A program made the translations under genes and the position numbers. The notes under the pieces are model-generated. The model saw only the letters and a list, made by a program, of their open reading frames with translations, was not told the DNA's origin and made no database searches. From the NCBI GenBank assembly GCA_947579665.1, contig OX388344.1, positions 10,844,346 to 10,908,345 of the forward strand: DNA of 64,000 nt. Direction: 5' to 3'. Below are positions 47,885-61,060 of the stretch, piece after piece (within the stretch, counting starts at the first letter, position 1; every line of letters begins with the position of its first letter). Source of the stretch: Sympetrum striolatum (taxonomy: Eukaryota > Arthropoda > Insecta > Odonata > Libellulidae).

Positions 47885-50549
47885 AAGTTGAGAATTTGGT
47901 GGACGTTTCATTTTTCCATGCTATTTTTGATCATATCATTGCAAAATCTCGGAAAAAAAGGCCAAATAGGGAAAAAGAGTTGAAAATTTTCGTGAAATTA
48001 TCCGATTTCAATTCTTTTTTCGATCATATCTTCGTTAAATCATGAAACCCAGGGCAAAACAGACTAGAAAAATTGAAATTTTGTTAAAAATTATTCTTTT
48101 TCGATGCTTTTTTCAATAGTTTCTTGTCAAAATCACGAAAAAGAAGCAAAAATAGAGGAAAAAATTAAAAATTCGGTGAACTTTTCATTTTTCCATGATT
48201 TATTCGAGCATATCATTGCAAAATCTCGGAAAATAGGGCCAAATAGAGAAAAAAAGTTGAAATCTCGGTGAAACTAACCGATTTCAATTATTTTTTCGAT
48301 TATATCTTGGTAAAATCATGAAAACCAAGGCATAATATAATAGAAAAATTGAAATTTCGTTAAAAATTATTCTATTTCGATGCTTTTTTCAATAATAACT
48401 TGTCAAAATCACAAAAATAAGCAAATATAGATGAAAAAAATTAAGAATTCGGTAAACTTTCATTATTCCATGCTTTTTTCGATCATATCGTGGTAAAATC
48501 TCGGAAAAAAAGGCAAAATAGAGAAAAAAAGTTGAAATTTCTGTAAAATTATTCGATTTCAGTTCTTTATTCTATCATTTCTTGTTAAAATTATAAAAAA
48601 ACTAAGGCAAAATAGACAAGAAAAATTGAAATTTCATTAAAAATTATTATTTTTCGATGCTTTTTTCAATAATTTCTTGTCAAAATCACGGAAAATAAGC
48701 AAAAATAGAGGGAAAAATCGAGAATTCGGTGAACTTTTCATTTTTCCATGCTTTTTTCGATCATTTCAAGGCAAAATCTCGGAAAAAAAGGCAAAAAATA
48801 GAAAAAAAGTTGAAATTTCAGTGAAATTATCCGATTTCAATTTTTTTTTCGATCATATCTGGGTTAAATCATGAAAACTAGCAAAATAGACGAGAAAAAT
48901 TCAAATTTCGTTAAAAATTAATCTTTTTCGATGCTTTTTTTAATCACTTCTTGTCAAAATCACGAATAATAACCAAAATTAGAGGAAAAAAATTGAGAAT
49001 TCGTTGAAGTTATCCGTTTTCCATGCTTTTTTCGATCATATCTTAGATAAATCACGAATAATATGGCAATATAGCGGAAAAAAGTTGAAATTACGGTGAA
49101 ATTTTCCATTTTCGCTACTTTTTTCAATAATATCTGGACAGAAGCATGTAAACTTATGCCAAAAAGAGGAAAAAAGTTCAAATTTCGTTGAAATTGTCCG
49201 TTTTCGATACTTTTTTCCACCATATCTTGGGAAAATCACGAATGCTAAGGCAAAATAGAGGAAAAAAGTTTAAATTTCGTTGAAATTGTCCGTTGTCGAT
49301 GCTTTTTTTGATCATAACTTGGATAAATCACTAAAACTATGGAAAAATAGAGGAAAAAAGATGAAATTTCGGTGAAATTGTCCGTTTACGATGCTTTTTT
49401 CGATCATATCTTAGTTAAATCACGAAAACAAAGGCAAAATGGACGCGAAATATTGAAATTCCTTTGTATTTATCAGATTTCGATACTTTTTTCGATCATA
49501 TCTTGTTAAAATCATGAAAACTAAGGAATATAGGCGAGAGAAATTGAAATTTAATTAAAAATTATTCTTTTTCGATGCTTTTTTAATAATTTCTTGTCAA
49601 AATCACGAAAAATAAGCCAAAATAGAGGAAAAAAATTAAGAATTCGGTGAACTTTTCATTTTTCCATGCTTTTTTCGATCATATCCTTGCAAAATCTCGG
49701 ATAAAAAGGCCAAATAGAGAAAAAAAGTTGAAATTTTGGTAATATTATCCGATTTCAATTTTTTTTCGATCATATCTGGGTGAAATCATGAAAACTAAGG
49801 CAAAATAGACGAGAAAAATTGAAATTTCATTAAAAATTATTCTTTTTCGATGCTTTTTTTAATCAATTTCTTGCCAAATCACGAAAAATAAGCAAAAATA
49901 GAGGATAATATTGAGAATTCGGTAAAATAATCCGTTTTTGATGCTTTTTTTCGATCATATCTTAGATAAATCACAAAAACTAAGGCAAAATAGAGGAATA
50001 AAGTTAAAATTTCCGTGAAATTATTCGATTTCAATTCTTTTTCGATCATATCTTCTTAAAATAATGAAAACTAAGGCAAAATAGACGAGAAAAATTGAAA
50101 TTTCATTAAAAATTATTCTTTTACGATGCTTTTTTCGATCATATCTTGTCAAAATCACGGAAAATAAGCAAAAACGGAGGGAAAAATTGAGAATTCGGTG
50201 AACTTTTCATTTTTCCATTCTTTTTTCGATCATATCTTGGCAGAATCTCGGAAAAAAAGGCCAAATAGAGAAAAAAAGTTGAAATTTCGGTGAAATTATC
50301 CGATTTCAATTCTTTTTTCGATCATACCATTGTAAAATCATGAAAACCAACGCAAAAACAAACTAGAAAAATTGAAATGTCGTTAAATGTTATTCTTTTT
50401 CGAAGGTTTTTTCTATAATTTCTTGTCAAAATCACGAAAAATAAGCGAAAATAGAGGAAAAAAATTGAGAATTTGGTGAACGTTTCATTTTTCCATGCTG
50501 TTTTTGATCATATCCTGACAAATTCTCGGAATATAGGGCCAAATAGAGA
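47885..50549. repeat. Higher-order block with CTGGACAG marker, copy 2, cut by the gap
   Basis: CTGGACAG is at 49134. Sequence parallels 43350-45735 and stops at the gap in a type C monomer (AATATAGGGCCAAATAGAGA). The last 365 bases (50185-50549) recur immediately after the gap. Confidence 0.85.
50185..50549. repeat. Left contig end repeated at 50750-51115
   Basis: Starts AATTGAGAATTCGG and ends at the gap. The same sequence restarts directly after the Ns. The differences I see are mainly one-base length changes in A or T runs, plus GGAATATAGGG against GGAATAATAGG. Confidence 0.85.
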
Positions 50550-50749
50550 NNNNNNNNNNNNNNNNNNNNNNNNNNNNNNNNNNNNNNNNNNNNNNNNNNN
50601 NNNNNNNNNNNNNNNNNNNNNNNNNNNNNNNNNNNNNNNNNNNNNNNNNNNNNNNNNNNNNNNNNNNNNNNNNNNNNNNNNNNNNNNNNNNNNNNNNNNN
50701 NNNNNNNNNNNNNNNNNNNNNNNNNNNNNNNNNNNNNNNNNNNNNNNNN
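50550..50749. other. Assembly gap (200 N)
   Basis: Exactly 200 unknown bases, a round size typical of scaffold joins of unknown length. Apparent open frames crossing it are artefacts. Confidence 0.98.
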
Positions 50750-51115
50750 AATTGAGAATTCGGTGAACTTTTCATTTTTCCATTCTTTTTCGATCATATC
50801 TTGGCAGAATCTCGGAAAAAAAAGGCCAAATAGAGAAAAAAAGTGAAATTTCGGTGAAATTATCCGATTTCAATTCTTTTTTTCGATCATACCATTGTAA
50901 AATCATGAAAACCAACGCAAAAACAAACTAGAAAAAATTGAAATGTCGTTAAATGTTATTCTTTTTCGAAGGTTTTTTCTATAATTTCTTGTCAAAATCA
51001 CGAAAAATAAGCGAAAATAGAGGAAAAAAATTGAGAATTTGGTGAACGTTTCATTTTTCCATGCTGTTTTTGATCATATCCTGACAAATTCTCGGAATAA
51101 TAGGCCAAATAGAGA
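50750..51115. repeat. Right contig end, same sequence as 50185-50549
   Basis: 366 bp against 365 bp on the left. Run-length changes include one fewer T near 50785, one more A near 50815, a missing T near 50844 (AAAGTGAAATTTCGG), one more T near 50880 and one more A near 50935. Confidence 0.85.
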
Positions 51116-53489
51116 AAAAACGTTCAAATTTCGGTTAAATTATCAGATTTCAATTCTTTTTTTCGATCATTTCTGGGTGAAATCATGAAAACTGACGAAA
51201 AATAGGCGAGAAAAATTGAAATTTTTTTTAAAAATTTTCGTTTTCGATGCTTTTTTTTTATCATTTCTAGTCAAAATCACGGAAAACTAAGGAAAAATAA
51301 AGGAAAAAGTTGAAAGTTCGGTGAAGTTATCCGTTTTCCATGCTTTTTTCGATCATATCTTAGATAAATCACGAATACTATGGCAAAATAGAGGAGAAAA
51401 GTTGAAATTACGGTGAAATTATCCGATGTTTTTCTTGTTTCGATGATATCTTCACAAAATCATGAAAAATAATTCAAAAAAAGAGGAGAAAAGTTCAAAT
51501 TTCGTAGAAATTGTCCGGTTTCCATACTTTTTTTCGATCATATTTTGGGAAAAAAAACGAAAACTAAGGCAAAATAGAGGAAAAAGGTTGAAATTACGGT
51601 GAAACTACGGTTAATTACGGTTTTCGATATTTTTTCTATCATTTCTTGTCAAAATCACGAATACTAGGGCAATATAAAGGAAGTAAGATGAAATTTCGGT
51701 GAAATTGTCCGTTTTCGATGCTTTTTTTCGATCATATTTGGGTGAAATCATGAAAACTAAGGAAAAATAGGCAAGAAAAATTGAAATTTCATTAAAAATT
51801 ATTATTTTTCGATGCTTTTTTCAATCACTTCTTGTCAAAATCACGAAAAATAAGCAAAAAAAGAGGAAAAAAATTGAGAATTCGGTGAACTTTTCATTTT
51901 TCCATGCTTTTTTTGATTATATCCTGGCAATATCTCGGAAAAGAAGGCCAAATAGAGAAAAAAAGTTGAAATTTCGGTGAAATCATCCGATTTCAATTCT
52001 TTTTTTCGATCATATCTTGTTAAAATCATGAAAACTAAGGCAAAATAAAAGAGAAAAATTGAAATTTCGTTAAAAATTATTCTTTTTCGATGCTTTTTTC
52101 AATCATTTCTTGCAAAAATCACGAAAAATAAGCAAAAATAGAGGAAAAAATTTGAGAATTCGGTAAGATAATCCGTTTTCGGTGCTTTTTTCGATCATAT
52201 CTTAGATAAATCACGAAAACTAAGGCAAAATAGAGGAAAAAAGTTGAGAATTTGGTGGACGTTTCATTTTTCCATGCTATTTTTGATCATATCATTGCAA
52301 AATCTCGGAAAAAAAGGCCAAATAGAGAAAAAGAGTTGAAAATTTTCGTGAAATTATCCGATTTCAATTCTTTTTTCGATCATATCTTCGTTAAAATCAT
52401 GAAACCCAGGGCAAAACAGACTAGAAAAATTGAAATTTTGTTAAAAATTATTCTTTTTCGATGCTTTTTTCAATAGTTTCTTGTCAAAATCACGAAAAAT
52501 AAGCAAAAATAGAGGAAAAAAATTAAAAATTCGGTGAACTTTTCATTTTTCCATGATTTATTCGAGCATATCATTGCAAAATTCGGAAAATAGGGCCAAA
52601 TAGAGAAAAAAAAGTTGAAATTTTGGTGAAATTATCCGATTTCAAATTCTTTTTTCGATCATATCTTGTTAAAATCATGAAAACTAAGGCAAAATAAACG
52701 AGAAAAATTAAAATTTCGTTAAAAATTATTCTTTTTCGATGCTTTTTTCAATCATTTCTTGTCAAAATCACAAAAACTAAGAGAAAATTGAGGAAAAAAG
52801 TTGAAAGTTCGATAAAGTTATCCGTTTTCGCTACTTTTTCCAATAATATCTTGACGGAATCATGAAAACTTATGCCAAAAAGAGGAGAAAATTTCAAATT
52901 TTGTAAAAATTGTCCATTTTCAATACTTTTTTCCATCATATCTTGTGAAAAATCACGAATGCTAAGGCAAAAATAGCGGAAAAAAAGATGAATTATCGTT
53001 GAAATGGTCCGTTGTCGATGCTTTCTTTGATCATATCTTGGATAAATCACTAAAACTATGGCAAAATAGAGGAAAAAAGATTTAATTTCGGTGAAATTAT
53101 CCGATTTCAATTCTTTTTTCGATCATATCTTCGTAATATAATGAAAACCAAGGCATAACAGGACTAGAAAAATTGAAATTTCGTTAAAAATAATTCTTTT
53201 TCGATGCTTTTTTTCAATCATTTCTTGCAAAAATCACGAAAAAATAAGCAAAATAGAGGAAAAATTTGAGAATTCGGTAAGATAATCCGTTTTCGGTGCT
53301 TTTTTCGATCATATCTTAGATAAATCACGAAAACTAAGGCAAAATAGAGGAAAAAAAGTTGAGAATTTGGTGGACGTTTCATTTTTCCATGCTATTTTTG
53401 ATCATATCATTGCAAAATCTCGGAAAAAAAGGCCAAATAGAGAAAAAGAGTTGAAAATTTTCGTGAAATTATCCGTTTTCAATTCTTTT
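51116..53489. repeat. Satellite after the gap
   Basis: Continues the block of 45735-46500 with CTACGGTTAATTACGG at 51605, but lacks one ~92-bp TTCTCGCTAC monomer present near 46045 and 58018. It then runs through TTGGTGGACG blocks at about 52250 and 53365, which match 43350 and 47885. Confidence 0.8.
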
Positions 53490-54835
53490 TTCGATCATAT
53501 CTTCGTTAAATCATGAAACCCAGGGCAAAACAGACTAGAAAAATTGAAATTTTGTTAAAAATTATTCTTTTTCGATGCTTTTTTCAATAGTTTCTTGTCA
53601 AAATCACGAAAAATAAGCAAAAATAGAGGAAAAAAATTAAAAATTCGGTGAACTTTTAATTTTTCCATGATTTATTCGAGCATATCATTGCAAAATCTCG
53701 GAAAATAGGCCCAAATAGAGAAAAAAAGTTGTAATCTCGGTGAAACTAAGCGATTTCAATTATTTTTTCGATTATATCTTGGTAAAATCATGAAAACCAA
53801 GGCATAATATAATAGAGAAATTGAAATTTCGTTAAAAATTATTCTATTTCGATGCTTTTTTCAATAATATCTTGTCAAAATCACAAAAATAAGCAAATAT
53901 AGATGAAAAAAATTAAGAATTCGGTAAACTTTCATTATATCATGCTTTTTTTGATCATATCGTGGTAAAATCTCGGAAAAAAAGGCAAAATAGAGAAAAA
54001 AAGTTGAAATTTCTGTAAAATTATTCGATTTCAGTTCTTTATTCTATCATTTCTTGTTAAAATTATAAAAAAACTAAGGCAAAATAGACAAGAAAAATTG
54101 AAATTTCATTAAAAATTATTATTTTTCGATGCTTTTTTCAATCATTTCTTGTCAAAATCACGGAAAATAAGCAAAAATAGAGGGAAAAATCGAGAATTCG
54201 GTGAACTTTTCATTTTTCCATGCTTTTTTTCGATCATTTCAAGGCAAAATCTCGGAAAAAAAGGCAAAATATAGAAAAAAAGTTGAAATTTCAGTGAAAT
54301 TATCCGATTTCAATTTTTTTTTCGATCATATCTGGGTTAAATCATGAAAACTAGCAAAATAGACGAGAAAAATTCAAATTTCGTTAAAAATTAATCTTTT
54401 TCGATGCTTTTTTTAATCACTTCTTGTCAAAATCACGAAAAATAACCAAAATTAGAGGAAAAAAATTGAGAATTCGGTTAACTTTTCATTTTTCCATGCT
54501 TTTTTCGATCATATCTTAGATAAATCACGAATAATATGGCAATATAGCGGAAAAAAGTTGAAATTACGGTGAAATTTTCCATTTTCGCTACTTTTTTCAA
54601 TAATATCTGGACAGAAGCATGTAAACTTATGCCAAAAAGAGGAAAAAAGTTCAAATTTCGTTGAAATTGTCCGTTTTCGATACTTTTTTCCATCATATCT
54701 TGGGAAAATCACGAATGCTAAGGCCAAATAGAGGAAAAAAGTTTAAATTTCGTTGAAATTGTCCGTTGTCGATGCTTTTTTTGATCATAACTTGGATAAA
54801 TCACTAAAACTATGGCAAAATAGAGGAAAAAAGAT
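53490..54835. repeat. Higher-order unit, copy 1 (copy 2 at 55265-56608)
   Basis: A shift of 1,773-1,774 holds (CAATAG at 53585 and 55358; CTGGACAG at 54607 and 56381). Similarity ends at GATGAAATTTTGG here against GATGAAATTTCGG in copy 2. Both copies lie in the indel-rich tract, so an assembly origin cannot be excluded. Confidence 0.75.
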
Positions 54836-55264
54836 GAAATTTTGGTAATATCATCCGATTTCAATTCTTTTTTCGATCATATCTGGGTGAAATCATGAAA
54901 ACTAAGGCAAAATAGACGAGAAAAATTGAAATTTCATTAAAAATTATTCTTTTTCGATGCTTTTTTTAATCAATTTCTTGCCAAATCACGAAAAATAAGC
55001 AAAAATAGAGGAAAAAATTGAGAATTTGGTAATATAATCTGTTTTCGATGCGTTTTTCGATCATAACCTATATATAAATCACGATAACTATGGCAAAATA
55101 GAGAAAAAAAGATAAAATAGGGGGATAAAATTGAGAATTCGGTGAACTTTTCATTTTTCCATGCTTTTTTCGATCATATCCTGGCAAAATCTCGGAAAAA
55201 AAGGCCAAATAGAGAAAAAAAAGTTGAAATTTCGGTGAAATTATCCGATTTCAATTCTTTTTTT
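54836..55264. repeat. Spacer between the two 1.77-kb-spaced copies
   Basis: Includes a TTTAATCAATTTCTTGCC monomer and the five-G marker block near 55118, resembling 42300-42550. Confidence 0.75.
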
Positions 55265-56608
55265 CGATCATATCTTCGTTAAATCATGAAACCCAGGGCA
55301 AAACAGACTAGAAAAATTGAAATTTTGTTAAAAATTATTCTTTTTCGATGCTTTTTTCAATAGTTTCTTGTCAAAATCACGAAAAATAAGCAAAAATAGA
55401 GGAAAAAAAATTAAAAATTCGGTGAACTTTTAATTTTTCCATGATTTATTCGAGCATATCATTGCAAAATCTCGGAAAATAGGGCCAAATAGAGAAAAAA
55501 AGTTGAAATCTCGGTGAAACTAAGCGATTTCAATTATTTTTTCGATTATATCTTGGTAAAATCATGAAAACCAAGGCATAATATAATAGAAAAATTGAAA
55601 TTTCGTTAAAAATTATTCTATTTCGATGCTTTTTTCAATAATATCTTGTCAAAATCACAAAAATAAGCAAATATAGATGAAAAAAATTAAGAATTCGGTA
55701 AACTTTCATTATTCCATGCTTTTTTTGATCATATCGTGGTAAAATCTCGGAAAAAAAGGCAAAATAGAGAAAAAAAGTTGAAATTTCTGTAAAATTATTC
55801 GATTTCAGTTCTTTATTCTATCATTTCTTGTTAAAATTATAAAAAAACTAAGGCAAAATAGACAAGAAAAATTGAAATTTCATTAAAAATTATTATTTTT
55901 CGATGCTTTTTTCAATCATTTCTTGTCAAAATCACGGAAAATAAGCAAAAATAGAGGGAAAAATCGAGAATTCGGTGAACTTTTCATATTTCCATGCTTT
56001 TTTCGATCATTTCAAGGCAAAATCTCGGAAAAAAAGGCAAAATATAGAAAAAAAGTTGAAATTTCAGTGAAATTATCCGATTTCAATTTTTTTTTCGATC
56101 ATATCTGGGTTAAATCATGAAAACTAGCAAAATAGACGAGAAAAATTCAAATTTCGTTAAAAATTAATCTTTTTCGATGCTTTTTTTAATCACTTCTTGT
56201 CAAAATCACGAAAAATAACCAAAATTAGAGGAAAAAAATTGAGATTTCGGTTAACTTTTCATTTTTCCATGCTTTTTTCGATCATATCTTAGATAAATCA
56301 CGAATAATATGGCAATATAGCGGAAAAAAAGTTGAAATTACGGTGAAATTTTCCATTTTCGCTACTTTTTTCAATAATATCTGGACAGAAGCATGTAAAC
56401 TTATGCCAAAAAGAGGAAAAAAAGTTCAAATTTCGTTGAAATTGTCCGTTTTCGATACTTTTTTCCATCATATCTTGGGAAAATCACGAATGCTAAGGCC
56501 AAATAGAGGAAAAAAGTTTAAATTTCGTTGAAATTGTCCGTTGTCGATGCTTTTTTTGATCATAACTTGGATAAATCACTAAAACTATGGCAAAATAGAG
56601 GAAAAAAA
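55265..56608. repeat. Higher-order unit, copy 2 of 53490-54835
   Basis: Second copy at +1,774. It continues directly into the TTTGTATTTATCAG monomer (near 56717) and so into the block shared with 44.6-46.5 kb. Confidence 0.75.
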
Positions 56609-58489
56609 GATGAAATTTCGGTGAAATATTCCGTTTACGATGCTTTTTTTCGATCATATCTTAGTTAAATCACGAAAACAAAGGCAAAATGGACCGCGAA
56701 ATATTGAATTCCTTTGTATTTATCAGATTTCGATACTTTTTTCGATCATATCTTGTTAAAAATCATGAAAACTAAGGAATATAGGCGAGAGAAATTGAAA
56801 TTTCATTAAAAATTATCTTTTTTCGATGCTTTTTTTCAATAATTTCTTGTCAAAATCACGAAAAATAAGCCAAAATAGAGGAAAAAAAATTAAGAATTCG
56901 GTGAACTTTTCATTTTTCCATGCTTTTTTCGATCATATCCTTGCAAAATCTCGGATAAAAAGGCCAAATAGAGAAAAAAAGTTGAAATTTTGGTAATATC
57001 ATCCGATTTCAATTCTTTTTTCGATCATATCTGGTGAAATCATGAAAACTAAGGCAAAATAGACGAGAAAAATTGAAATTTCATTAAAAATTATTCTTTT
57101 TCGATGCTTTTTTTAATCAATTTCTTGCCAAATCACGAAAAATAAGCAAAAATAGAGGATAATATTGAGAATTCGGTAAAATAATCCGTTTTTGATGCTT
57201 TTTTCGATCATATCTTAGATAAATCACAAAAACTAAGGCAAAATAGAGGAATAAAGTTGAAATTTCCGTGAAATTATTCGATTTCAATTCTTTGTCGATC
57301 ATATCTTCTTAAAATAATGAAAACTAAGGCAAAATAGACGAGAAAAATTGAAATTTCATTAAAAATTATTCTTTTACGATGCTTTTTTCGATCATATCTT
57401 GGCAAAATCTCGGAAAAAAAGGCCAAATAGAGAAAAAAAGTTGAAATTTCGGTGAAATTATCCGATTTCAATTCTTTTTTCGATCATACCATCGTAAAAT
57501 CATGAAAACCAACGCAAAAACAAACTAGAAAAATTGAAATGTCGTTAAATGTTATTCTTTTTCGAAGGTTTTTTCTATAATTTCTTGTCAAAATCACGAA
57601 AAATAAGCGAAAATAGAGGAAAAAAATTGAGAATTTGGTGAACGTTTCATTTTTCCATGCTGTTTTTGATCATATTCTGACAAATTCTCGGAATATAGGG
57701 CCAAATAGAGAAAAAACGTTCAAATTTCGGTTAAATTATCAGATTTCAATTCTTTTTTCGATCATTTCTGGGTGAAATCATGAAAACTGACGAAAAATAG
57801 GCGAGAAAAATTGAAATTTTTTTAAAAATTTTCGTTTTCGATGCTTTTTTTTATCATTTCTAGTCAAAATCACGAAAACTAAGGAAAAATAAAGGAAAAA
57901 GTTGAAAGTTCGGTGAAGTTATCCGTTTTCCATGCTTTTTTCGATCATATCTTAGATAAATCACGAATACTATGGCAAAATAGAGGAGAAAAGTTGAAAT
58001 TACGGTGAAATTATCCGTTCTCGCTACTTTTTTCAATAATATCTTCACAGAATCATGAAAACTTGGCCAAATAGCGGAAAAAAGTTGAAATTTCGGTGAA
58101 ATTATCCGATGTTTATCTTGTTTCGATGATATCTTCACAAAATCATGAAAAATAATTCAAAAAAAGAGGAGAAAAGTTCAAATTTAGTAGAAATTGTCCG
58201 GTTTCCATACTTTTTTCGATCATATTTTGGGAAAAAAACGAAAACTAAGGCAAAATAGAGGAAAAAGGTTGAATTACGGTGAAACTACGGTTAATTACGG
58301 TTTTCGATACTTTTTTCTATCATTTCTTGTCAAAATCACGAATACTAGGGCAATATAAAGGAAGTAAGATGAAATTTCGGTAAAATTGTCCGTTTTCAAT
58401 GCTTTTTTCGATCATATTTGGGTGAAATCATGAAAACTAAGGAAAAATAGGCAAGAAAATTGAAATTTCATTAAAAATTTTTATTTTTC
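56230..58489. repeat. Higher-order block with CTGGACAG marker, copy 3
   Basis: CTGGACAG at 56381 and CTACGGTTAATTACGG at 58285 are 1,904 bp apart, against 1,990 in copy 1. The landmark 45051 recurs at 57117. It is the best uninterrupted guide to what the gapped copy should contain. Confidence 0.82.
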
Positions 58490-60429
58490 GATGCTTTTTT
58501 CAATAAATTCTTGTCAAAATCACGAAAAATAAGCAAAATTAGAGGAAAAAAATTGAGAATTTGGTGAACTTTTCATTTTTCCATGCTTTTTTCGAGCATA
58601 CCATTGCAAAATCTCGGAAAAAAAGGCCAAATAGAGAAAAAAAGTTGAAAATTTTCGTGAAATTATCCGTTTTCAATTCTTTTTTCAATCATATCTGGGT
58701 GAAATCATGAAAACTAAGGCAAAATAGACGAGAAAAATGGAAATTTCATTAAAGATTATTATTTTTCGATGCTTTTTTCAATAATTTCTTGTAAAAATCA
58801 CGAAAAATAAGCAAAATTAGAGGAAAAAAATTGAGAATTTGGTGAACGTATCATTTTTCCATGCTTTTTTCGATCATATCCTTTCAAAATCTCGGAAAAA
58901 AAGGCCAAATAGAGAAAAAAAGTTGAAAATTTTCGTGAAATTATCCGATTTCAATACTTTTTTCAATCATATCTGGGTGAAATCATGAAAACTAAGGAAA
59001 AATAGGCAAGAAAAATTGAAATTTCATTAAAAATTATTATTTTTCGATGCTTTTTTCAATCATTTCTTGCCAAAATCACGAAAAATAAGCAAAAATAGAG
59101 GAAAAAATTGAGAATTCGGTAAGATAATCGATTTCGGTGGTTTTTTCGATCTTATCTTAGATAAATCACGAAAACTAACGCAAAATAGAGTAAAAAAGTT
59201 GAGAATTTGGTGGACGCATCATTTTTCCATGCTATTTTTGATCATATCATTGCAAAATCTCGGAAAAAAATGCCAAATAGAGAAAAAAGTTGAAAATTTT
59301 CGTGAAATTATCCGATTTCAATTCTTTTTATTTTTCCATGCTTTTTTCGATCATATCAAGGCAAAATCTCGGAAAAAAAGGCAAAATATAGAAAAAAAGT
59401 TGAAATTTCAGTGAAATTATCCGATTTCAATTCTTTTTTCGATCAAATCTTCTTTAAATCATGAAAACCAAGGAAAACAGACTAGAAAAATTGAAATTTC
59501 ATTAAAAATTATTCTATTTCGATGCTTTTTTCAATCATTTCTTGTCAAAATCACGAAAACAAAGATAAAATAGAGGAAAAAAATTGTGAATTCGGTGAAC
59601 TTTTCATTTTTCCATGCTTTTTTCGATCATATCCTGTCAAAATCTCGGAAAAAAAGGCCAAATAGAGAAAAAAAGTTGAAATTTTTCGTGAAATTATCCG
59701 TTTTCAATTCTTTTTTAAATCATATCTGGGTGAAATCATGAAAACTAAGGCAAAATATACGAGAAAAATTGAAATTTCATTAAAGATTATTATTTTTCGA
59801 TGCTTTTTTCAATAATTTCTTGTAAAAATCACGAAAAATAAGCAAAATTAGAGGAAAAAAATTGAGAATTTGGTGAACGTATCATTTTTCCATGCTTTTT
59901 TCGATCATACCATTGCAAAATCTCGGAAAATAGGGCCAAATAGAGAAAAAAAGTTGAAATCTCGGTGAAACTAACCGATTTCAATTATTTTTTCGATTAT
60001 ATCTTGGTAAAATCATTAAAACAAGGCATAATATAAGAGAAAAATTGAAATTTCGTTAAAAATTATTTATTTCGATGCTTTTTTCAATAATATCTTGTCA
60101 AAATCACGAAAAATAAGCCAAAATAGATGAAAAAAATTAAGAATTCGGTGAACCTTTCATTTTTCCATGTTTTTTCGATCATATCCTGGTAAAATCTCGG
60201 AAAAAAAAGCCAAATAGAGAAGAAAAGTTGAAATTTTGGTAATATTATCCGATTTCAATTCTTTTTTCGATCATATCTTCTTTAAATCATGAAAACCAAG
60301 GCAAAATAGACGAGAAAAATTGAAATTTCATTTAAAATTATTTATTTCGATGCTTTTTTCAATCATTTCTTGTCAAAATCACGAAAACAAAGATAAAATA
60401 GAGGAAAAAAATTGTGAATTTGGTGAACG
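58490..60429. repeat. Satellite with a 1,031-bp-spaced partial repeat
   Basis: The variant TTTCATTAAAGATTATTATT occurs near 58746, 59777 and 63714, each followed by TTGTAAAAATCACG and GGTGAACGTATC. Two monomers lack part of a half near 59330 (CAATTCTTTTTATTTTTCC), a fusion of type A and type C that recurs near 63920. No gene. Confidence 0.8.
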
Positions 60430-61060
60430 TTTCATTTTTCCATGCTTGGTTCCATCATATACTGGCAAAATCTCGGAAGAAAAGGCCAAATAGAGAAAAA
60501 AAGTTGTAATTTCGTTAAAAATTATTTTTTTTCGATGCTTTTTTCAATCATTTCTTGTCAAAATCACAAAAACTAAGAGAAAATTGAGGAAAAAAGTTGA
60601 AAGTTAGATAAAGTTATCCGTTTTCCACGCTTATTTCGAACATATCTTAGATAAATCACGAATAATATGGCAAAATAGCGGAGAAAAGTTGAAATTACGG
60701 TGAAATTTTCCATTTTCGCTACTTTTTTCAACAATATCTTGACGGAATCATGAAAACTTATGCCAAGAAGAGGAGAAAATTTCAAATTTCGTAAAAATTG
60801 TCCATTTTCAATACTTTTTTCCATCATATCATGGGAAAATCACGAATGCTAAGGCAAAATAGAGGAAATAAGTGGAAATATCATTGAAATGGTCCGTTGT
60901 CGATGCTTTCTTTGATCATATCTTGGATAAGTCACTAAAACTATGGTAAAATAGAGGAAAAAAGATTAAATTTCGGTGAAATTATCCGATTTCAATTCTT
61001 TTTTCGATCATATCTTCGTAATATAATGAAAACCAAGGCAAAACAGACTAGAAAAATTGA
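60430..61060. repeat. Higher-order unit, copy 1 (copy 2 at 62716-63346)
   Basis: Nearly identical at a shift of 2,286. Diagnostic features are TTCCACGCTTATTTCGAAC, GCCAAGAAGAGGAG and GGATAAGTCAC. Confidence 0.82.

Larger units (their letters stand above)
50750..57050. other. Tract enriched in homopolymer indels
   Basis: Monomers here often carry seven or eight T where other copies have six (near 50881, 51162, 51535, 51727, 52007, 54232, 55262, 56650). They also show extra A (near 52393, 52950, 52971, 56761) or unusual single insertions such as CAGGACTAG near 53160 and GACCGCGAA near 56692. The density falls after about 57050. It begins exactly at the gap, which suggests a poorly polished contig end rather than biology. 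Confidence 0.6.

Noticed and set aside
50432..50797. Open frames of 96-121 codons around 50.4-50.8 kb
   Set aside because: Most of their length is the run of Ns, which cannot contain a stop. They are artefacts of the gap.
52748..53110. Minus-strand open frame of 120 codons
   Set aside because: It consists of consecutive satellite monomers read in one phase. It lies in the indel-rich tract, and the matching copies at 29608, 35290 and 42961 give only 84 codons.
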